A DNA stretch of 10,661 nucleotides from Candidatus Altimarinota bacterium. GTDB taxonomy: Bacteria; Patescibacteriota; Gracilibacteria; UBA4473. Positions 6,431 through 10,661 of the stretch are shown here, piece after piece; within the stretch, counting starts at the first letter, position 1, and every line of letters starts with the position of its first letter. The notes below the pieces were generated by a model. That model ran no database searches and was not told the DNA's origin. It worked only from the letters and a program-made list of their open reading frames with translations. The stretch is taken from positions 1 through 10,661 of the forward strand of contig CAJQJI010000034.1 in NCBI GenBank assembly GCA_905478675.1, read 5' to 3'. The position numbers were made by a program, and so were the translations under genes.

Positions 6431-7351
6431 TTAATCGTTGAAGCGAGTCGGAGAGACACTAATATTATCGACATACATAGTCTGACTCTCATTGCTATTT
6501 AAGTTTGAACCAACCCCTATTTCTAGAATTGAATATTTCATGTTTGCTTGTGGTAGGGTTTTGGTTCTTTCCGCAATTATTTTTTTATCGTTCATCCATA
6601 TTTCCACCAAGCCTTCAGACGCTTTGTCAGATAATTTTAAGTGCATTTTTACTTCGACCCATTCATTTAACGGCATATTGGTTCTATCGAGTAAATCTTG
6701 CTCGGCTGAATCCATGGCTGGCAGCCAATTATCAAATTTTAAAGCGACACTATTTCTAAAATTAAAAAATAGGGCAGGACCAGGTTCTCCGAAATTTCGC
6801 AGGCTATCATTCCGAGATCGGAAAGATAAAAACATACTTTGGTTTAAGTTCTGAAGTTCGCTTTTTTTGTCTGTTTCTGGACCTTGGAAATAAAACCAAC
6901 CAGTAAAATATAAATCATCTCCGTTTTCGTATTCAAATAATTGTCGTCTTATCGCGGCTCGTGAGTTACCAAACCATTTTTTAACAAATGGGGCGGCATA
7001 AAATTTAAGTGAGTTTTTTCCTCGTCGGCGAATACCTTGTTCTAGCTCGATGTAGTTACCAACGTTTTGACTATTTAAACAATCGGCTAAATTTATCATG
7101 CAATATTGTACGGGTCTTCGAATTGAAAATTTATTATTTTGCAAAATTATTTCGTGCCAGCCTGACCAATCATCTTTAAATAGCTCAGAAAAAGAGTTTA
7201 CGTTTTCAAAGCCTTCGGTGAAGGTGTTCTTTGTTTCTTGTGAAAGAATCGCTTCGTCCATCGCTTTTTGAGCGGGCGTTTTGTAAATAACTTGATAGCT
7301 GATCCAAATACAGAAGGCTATGATTGAAAACTGAAAAATTCTTTTAAACAT
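6431..7351 (-). CDS. membrane-anchored concanavalin A-like/LamG-fold protein, possibly polysaccharide lyase-related
   Basis: The 306-residue protein begins with a positively charged MFKR and one hydrophobic segment (about 5-23) with no lipobox or clear cleavage site, so it is probably anchored with its bulk outside the membrane. Residues ~45-303 read as beta-sandwich strands: FTEGFEN (44-50), NSLKFYA (113-119), YFTGWFYF (148-155), PALFFNF (192-198), then WVEVKMHLKL (231-240), EIWMNDKKI (250-258) and a closing MYVDNISVSP (292-301). The central strands, a 'placed in water' WV.VKMH strand and the VxIWMNxKKI strand are typical of LamG/polysaccharide-lyase jelly rolls that bind or cleave glycans. 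Catalytic residues cannot be named with confidence. Cys84 and Cys91 may pair. It starts 6 nt after the ROK gene, suggesting an operon. There is no Shine-Dalgarno. Confidence 0.72.
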   Translation of the reverse strand: MFKRIFQFSIIAFCIWISYQVIYKTPAQKAMDEAILSQETKNTFTEGFENVNSFSELFKDDWSGWHEIILQNNKFSIRRPVQYCMINLADCLNSQNVGNYIELEQGIRRRGKNSLKFYAAPFVKKWFGNSRAAIRRQLFEYENGDDLYFTGWFYFQGPETDKKSELQNLNQSMFLSFRSRNDSLRNFGEPGPALFFNFRNSVALKFDNWLPAMDSAEQDLLDRTNMPLNEWVEVKMHLKLSDKASEGLVEIWMNDKKIIAERTKTLPQANMKYSILEIGVGSNLNSNESQTMYVDNISVSPTRFND

Positions 7352-7357
7352 TTGTTT

Positions 7358-8197
7358 TTATTTTAGCTGACTTAGGGCGGCCGCGCCAGCTGCACCGGCA
7401 TTGTTTTGATTGAAGAATTGAATTTCAAAATCATGCGGGTAATTTTGTAGCTGCGCTTGGGTTCGAGTTTTTATTTCTGCTTCAAAATGTTGCCAAAAAT
7501 AACGAGCGGCGCCACCACCAATAATTATATGGTCGGGATCGAAAGAAAGTACTAATCCACTTAACCATTGGGCGAAAACCGATAAAGGGGTTTCAAGGTG
7601 GGGGAGTAGGCTTTGTTTTTTATGCGGTAAAATCTCAGAGAATTTAGCCTCATCGCCCAGACCTAGTTGATTTTTTAAGCCAGGACCCGCTAACCAAGCT
7701 TCGACTTCTTTTTGTTGTAAGACCAAGTGGCCGACTTCCCCGGCATAACCGTGAGCGCCATAAAAAATTTCACCTTTATGAATAATACCGCTGCCAACCC
7801 CAGTTCCAATAATTAGCCCCAAACAGACTTTGGATTCTGGGGCGAGAGAACGGTAAGCGCCGAGCGCAAAAGCGCGCGCGTCATTTTCAATAAAAGTGGT
7901 TAACCCTGTTTTTTCTTTAATGTAGTCGCACAGGTGAAAACCATCTAAATGCGGCACATTAGGGGCTTTAATAATTTGCCCTTTTTTAACATCAACAAAA
8001 CCAGCCCAGGCAATGCCAAGGCTTTGAGTCTCTTTATTTTTTACTTGGTGAATAGCTTTTAGTAAATTGCTTAAGGTCTGTTCTTGGCTTTTGTCCGCCT
8101 GAGTCGGAACGGTTGTATCCGCTTCTAACTCTAATTTTTGGTTGTAACGTCCTACGTATATTTTGGTGCCGCCAATATCTACCCCTAAAGTGTTCAT
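7358..8197 (-). CDS. ROK family sugar kinase, probable glucokinase
   Basis: The ROK family phosphorylates glucose or related sugars with ATP in the cytosol. In these 279 residues the phosphate-binding DIGGTK is at 7-12, the sugar-binding FIENDARAF at 102-110 holds the likely catalytic base Asp106, the ATP-binding GTGVGSG is at 131-137, GEVGH at 153-157, and the adenosine-side IIIGGGA at 224-230. No DNA-binding helix-turn-helix precedes the kinase fold, so it is a kinase rather than a NagC/XylR-type repressor. The family's zinc site, CxCGxxGC after GEVGH, is missing: the sequence runs directly QQKEVEAWLAGPG. The protein is slightly short (typical 290-320). It lies immediately downstream of GH15, which would supply glucose. 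A -35/-10 pair and a possibly leaderless start precede the ATG. Glucose is the most likely substrate but is inferred from context. Confidence 0.88.
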   Translation of the reverse strand: MNTLGVDIGGTKIYVGRYNQKLELEADTTVPTQADKSQEQTLSNLLKAIHQVKNKETQSLGIAWAGFVDVKKGQIIKAPNVPHLDGFHLCDYIKEKTGLTTFIENDARAFALGAYRSLAPESKVCLGLIIGTGVGSGIIHKGEIFYGAHGYAGEVGHLVLQQKEVEAWLAGPGLKNQLGLGDEAKFSEILPHKKQSLLPHLETPLSVFAQWLSGLVLSFDPDHIIIGGGAARYFWQHFEAEIKTRTQAQLQNYPHDFEIQFFNQNNAGAAGAAALSQLK

Positions 8198-8205
8198 TGC
8201 TTTGC

Positions 8206-8234
8206 ATTATAAAGCGTCTGCTTGCCGCTTACAA
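8206..8234 (-). promoter_or_regulatory. promoter of the ROK kinase operon, possibly leaderless
   Basis: On the minus strand, TTGTAA (8229-8234) and a perfect TATAAT (8206-8211) are 17 nt apart. Only 8 nt separate the -10 box from the ATG at 8197, so transcription would begin at or within 2 nt of the start codon. This fits the absence of a Shine-Dalgarno. It is the best-looking promoter in the window. It would drive the kinase, the concanavalin-like gene and possibly the genes beyond. Confidence 0.62.
8212..8230. repeat. short inverted repeat in the ROK promoter spacer
   Basis: AAGCG (8212-8216) and CGCTT (8226-8230) are perfect 5-bp inverted arms around a 9-nt centre. They lie between the -35 and -10 boxes of the ROK promoter. 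The repeat could be an operator half-site pair, or a weak hairpin at the end of the GH15 transcript. The arms are short and chance is a real possibility. Confidence 0.3.
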
Positions 8235-8243
8235 ATAGAAGCC

Positions 8244-10253
8244 CTAAGACTTCTTTTTTTTGGGTTTGTTTTTTTCTGTTGATTTGAGGGCTTGGTATTT
8301 TTTAGTGTAGCGTAGCACGCTATCAACATAGGTTGAATGGCTCCAGGTGAGGGGTGCTACCGAAAGCGGTTCTCCGGTGTGGGGGTCCATTTGTTCTGGT
8401 AAAATGCCCGCTGAGTTTTGTTGTTTTAAAACCCAATCAAAGGTTTCTCTAATAGGATGTAATTCATGAACGGTTTTGGCCATCTCGAGTTTCCAGTTAG
8501 CTAACCAGAGCGTGGTAATAATCCATGGATTTCCGGGTAAGGTTGCGGAGTATTCATATTCCCAATTTCGGTGGTAAAAGTCGCCTTCGTAACGACAAAT
8601 ACCACCCACTTCGGTTTGTACTTTTAAGTGTTCTTCAATGGCTTGCATAGTGCTAATCATGCGTGGATCATCGGCTGGAAGGAGTCCCATTTCCCAGACA
8701 AAAGCAACACTAGAATCCACTGTTGGATCAACTTTTAGCTGCCCCTCTTCATAAAATATTTTTTTAACAAATCGACCATGCTCTTCGCTGTACATGTATT
8801 TTAAAATGCTTTGTCGCATTTTCTTGGCGGCGTCACGGAAAATAATTTCGTCTTCATGGTGCCCCGTCACATGGGCTAAATTTTCAGCCGCTTTAAGGCC
8901 CGCATAAACCGTGGCACAGGTAAAGGTGAAGACACCGTACTGTTCTTCCCATAAATCATAACTTTCTTTAGGGAGCCCCGTTTCGGGGTTAACGTATTTA
9001 ATTAAAAATCGACCAACCTTTAACACCATCGGATTAAATAGTTTTTGTGCCACTTCAATCGATTTTGACTCTTTATAAAGTTCCCAAAGGGCGACTAAGA
9101 GTAAAGCCGATTCATCTTCTTGAATTGGGATTTGGCTTTTGCCATTTCGAACCTTCGGATGCCAAGATGAGCCTAGAGATCCATCGGGTGTGAACTTGTG
9201 TAATACATAGCCTTCTGGGGTAATAAGATTTTTCGCAAACTTTAAAAAATTTTTTACCGGTTCAAAATACCCAGCTCGAGCCAAAGAAACACTGACCAAA
9301 GCGGCATCTCGTGGCCAAACATAGGCGTAGGTATCTTTGTTAAATTTCATAATATCCGAATCGGTTGAAGCAATAATTGCACCGCGATTATCTATTTGGC
9401 TTCGAATTAACAGTAAACTTTGATACCACAATTTTTGTCCATCTTTTGGCACGCCTTTTAATTTAAAATCTTGTTTGGTGGCCCACTGTTTCCAATAGCC
9501 AAAAGTGTGTTGGTAAATTTTTTCTGGTCCTAATGTGACGACGCGTCTATTTAAACGACTGATGTCACCGTAATTTTTCCCCGCGGCGATCCAAAAATAT
9601 AAGGTTCGTGACTTATTTCCGAGAATATTGTGGTGGAAACCAATGGTTGAATCCACCGAGCCTTGTTCGATAGGGTTACCATGCAAATGTCCGTCTTCGG
9701 CATCACGCCAAGTGCCCTCGCGGTCGCCATAATTAGATTTTCCTGTCGTGTATTCAGAAATACCAGATTCACCGTGATCCCAAGCGCCATTGAGTAAAAA
9801 ATACCGCTGTTTACGGTAGTGAAGCATGGCGTTTAAGTCAGGCTCATAAATGGCTGTATCTTCCATTTTATCCCCGTACAGGTAAAAATCATGTGAAAAA
9901 TAAAGCCGAAACTCACGTTCTTCTTCTGCTAAATTATGAACGGTAATTTTACGGAATAAAATATCGTGCGTTGTGTAGATAAAGTCTTCAAAAATTAATT
10001 TAACGCCTAAACCGTGATTTTCAGCGACAGAGTGTCCGACCAAACTGCCATTATGATACTGCGGAGTGATTTCCCAATGGCCGTCATTGAGCCAACTAAA
10101 AACGCCATTTATCCAAATTCCAAAACGGTGAATTTTACCATAAGAAGAATGATTTTCTTGCCCAATAAAAGGGTAGAAAAAATCACGCATTTGTAGGTGT
10201 TTATCAAAATTTACGAGTAAATTTCCGTTCGCTACGACGAGTGATTGGGGCAT
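8244..10253 (-). CDS. GH15 family glucoamylase-like hydrolase (cytoplasmic)
   Basis: This 669-residue enzyme is expected to release glucose from the non-reducing ends of alpha-glucan or maltooligosaccharide chains. The N-terminal ~270 residues form the beta-sandwich domain of prokaryotic glucoamylases. The (alpha/alpha)6 catalytic barrel spans about 270-650. Visible motifs are YVWPRDA (311-317), the general acid Glu436 in DLWEEQYG (433-440) and the general base Glu620 in LPEQMDP (618-624). Both catalytic glutamates are present, so the enzyme should be active. No signal peptide is seen, so it acts in the cytosol. The tail KNKPKKKKS (661-669) is strongly basic and not part of the fold. It follows the GH57 gene by 38 nt and precedes the ROK kinase by 46 nt, consistent with stepwise breakdown of stored or imported glucan. 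Related GH15 members act on trehalose or dextran, so exact linkage specificity is open. Confidence 0.93.
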   Translation of the reverse strand: MPQSLVVANGNLLVNFDKHLQMRDFFYPFIGQENHSSYGKIHRFGIWINGVFSWLNDGHWEITPQYHNGSLVGHSVAENHGLGVKLIFEDFIYTTHDILFRKITVHNLAEEEREFRLYFSHDFYLYGDKMEDTAIYEPDLNAMLHYRKQRYFLLNGAWDHGESGISEYTTGKSNYGDREGTWRDAEDGHLHGNPIEQGSVDSTIGFHHNILGNKSRTLYFWIAAGKNYGDISRLNRRVVTLGPEKIYQHTFGYWKQWATKQDFKLKGVPKDGQKLWYQSLLLIRSQIDNRGAIIASTDSDIMKFNKDTYAYVWPRDAALVSVSLARAGYFEPVKNFLKFAKNLITPEGYVLHKFTPDGSLGSSWHPKVRNGKSQIPIQEDESALLLVALWELYKESKSIEVAQKLFNPMVLKVGRFLIKYVNPETGLPKESYDLWEEQYGVFTFTCATVYAGLKAAENLAHVTGHHEDEIIFRDAAKKMRQSILKYMYSEEHGRFVKKIFYEEGQLKVDPTVDSSVAFVWEMGLLPADDPRMISTMQAIEEHLKVQTEVGGICRYEGDFYHRNWEYEYSATLPGNPWIITTLWLANWKLEMAKTVHELHPIRETFDWVLKQQNSAGILPEQMDPHTGEPLSVAPLTWSHSTYVDSVLRYTKKYQALKSTEKNKPKKKKS

Positions 10254-10278
10254 TGAATAGTTTTTTTACGGTAAGGAA

Positions 10279-10308
10279 ATAGTAACTTTGATCAAATATT
10301 TTGTTCAA
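10279..10308 (-). promoter_or_regulatory. weak candidate promoter for GH15
   Basis: On the minus strand, TTGAAC (10303-10308, inside the end of the GH57 gene) and TACTAT (10279-10284) are 18 nt apart, giving about an 18-nt leader before the GH15 ATG. Each box has 4-5 of 6 consensus bases. Co-transcription from GH57 is equally possible. Confidence 0.28.
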
Positions 10309-10661
10309 GAGTCAGATCTACTCGCCAATCTAAATGATGAATAGTATTCATAAAATTGATGTAGGCATCATACGGGTTTTCGTACGGAGAAAAATAAGTA
10401 TGCACATCACCGTCGGCCCAGAACTTAGTCGACATGTAGTATAAATGATCTGAAGTTTGCAGTTTTCGGAAATCTGCCAGTACATCAATAATAGCTTGAT
10501 TGGTTGAATCTAAATGGGCGAATAATTTATTTTCAATGCGAGAGATTTCATTGAAAGCATTGCGTTGCATATCATTTTCAAGCCAGGCAGAAATGTCGCG
10601 TTCGGCGTCGGCCCAAGAGATAAATTCAGTGGCTTTGTAATTATGTTGCGCTTCAAAATGA
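10292..10661 (-). CDS. GH57 family alpha-glucan hydrolase/transferase, C-terminal fragment
   Basis: Only the last 122 residues are in the window. The frame is open to the right edge, so the start lies beyond it and the ATG at 10570 is internal. The stretch LQTSDHLYYM, then DGDVHTYFSPYENPYDAYINFMN, is the conserved C-terminal helical region of short (about 400-residue) GH57 alpha-amylase-type proteins. These cleave or rearrange alpha-1,4 glucans. The GH57 catalytic Glu and Asp lie in the missing part, so activity cannot be judged. The gene ends with TGA, and GH15 begins 38 nt later on the same strand, making a glucan-degradation pair. The family call rests on motif recognition alone. Confidence 0.75.
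   Translation of the reverse strand, partial: HFEAQHNYKATEFISWADAERDISAWLENDMQRNAFNEISRIENKLFAHLDSTNQAIIDVLADFRKLQTSDHLYYMSTKFWADGDVHTYFSPYENPYDAYINFMNTIHHLDWRVDLTLEQNI

Noticed and set aside
6492..6854. Two overlapping plus-strand open frames (6492-6854 and 6505-6759).
   Set aside because: Both are antisense shadows of the concanavalin-like gene, which has a coherent anchored beta-sandwich translation.
9551..9790. Minus-strand open frame of 79 codons in another frame within GH15, plus the plus-strand frames at 10014-10196 and 5409-5612 and the minus-strand frame at 33-251.
   Set aside because: All lie inside well-supported genes in other frames, and their translations look like random composition.

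Overview
The window is AT-rich and densely packed, with mostly single-domain proteins. It looks like bacterial chromosome from a small, streamlined genome. The gene mix is an M3 oligoendopeptidase, cytoplasmic GH57 and GH15 alpha-glucan hydrolases, a ROK sugar kinase, a class I photolyase, a TVP38-type membrane protein and several uncharacterised proteins. Together with short intergenic gaps and almost no Shine-Dalgarno sequences, this suggests a Candidate Phyla Radiation (Patescibacteria) bacterium. That placement is inference, not proof. TAA, TAG and TGA all act as stops, so the standard bacterial code applies.

Layout. Only one gene is on the plus strand: the 3' part of an M3 peptidase gene (1-972, entering from the left). 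Its end overlaps, tail to tail, a minus-strand gene for a coiled-coil-rich protein of unknown function (941-2368). All other genes are on the minus strand. In their direction of transcription, right to left, they are: the C-terminal end of a GH57 alpha-glucan enzyme (running off the right edge), GH15 glucoamylase-like hydrolase, ROK glucokinase-like protein, a membrane-anchored concanavalin-like/LamG-type protein, a TVP38/TMEM64 membrane protein, an FAD/NAD disulfide oxidoreductase, a DNA photolyase, a small lipoprotein, and the coiled-coil protein. A hairpin at 2391-2421 separates the last two.

How the genes fit together. GH57, GH15 and the ROK kinase form a plausible cytosolic route from alpha-glucan through maltooligosaccharide and glucose to glucose-6-phosphate. 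None of the visible parts carries a signal peptide. TVP38 and the FAD oxidoreductase overlap by 8 nt, in the same order as the two halves of a known bifunctional fusion family, so they look like a split version of it. The photolyase reading frame overlaps the end of the oxidoreductase and has no ATG/GTG/TTG near its homologous N-terminus. The best start is an ATT preceded by GAGG, in an ATTAA start/stop overlap.

The most interesting points are the probable ATT start, the split TVP38/oxidoreductase pair coupled to a photolyase, a recurring TANNNT box 6-8 nt before start codons (possible leaderless transcripts), a ROK kinase lacking its zinc-binding cysteines, and two unrecognised proteins. No mobile element, CRISPR array, tRNA or rRNA was seen.
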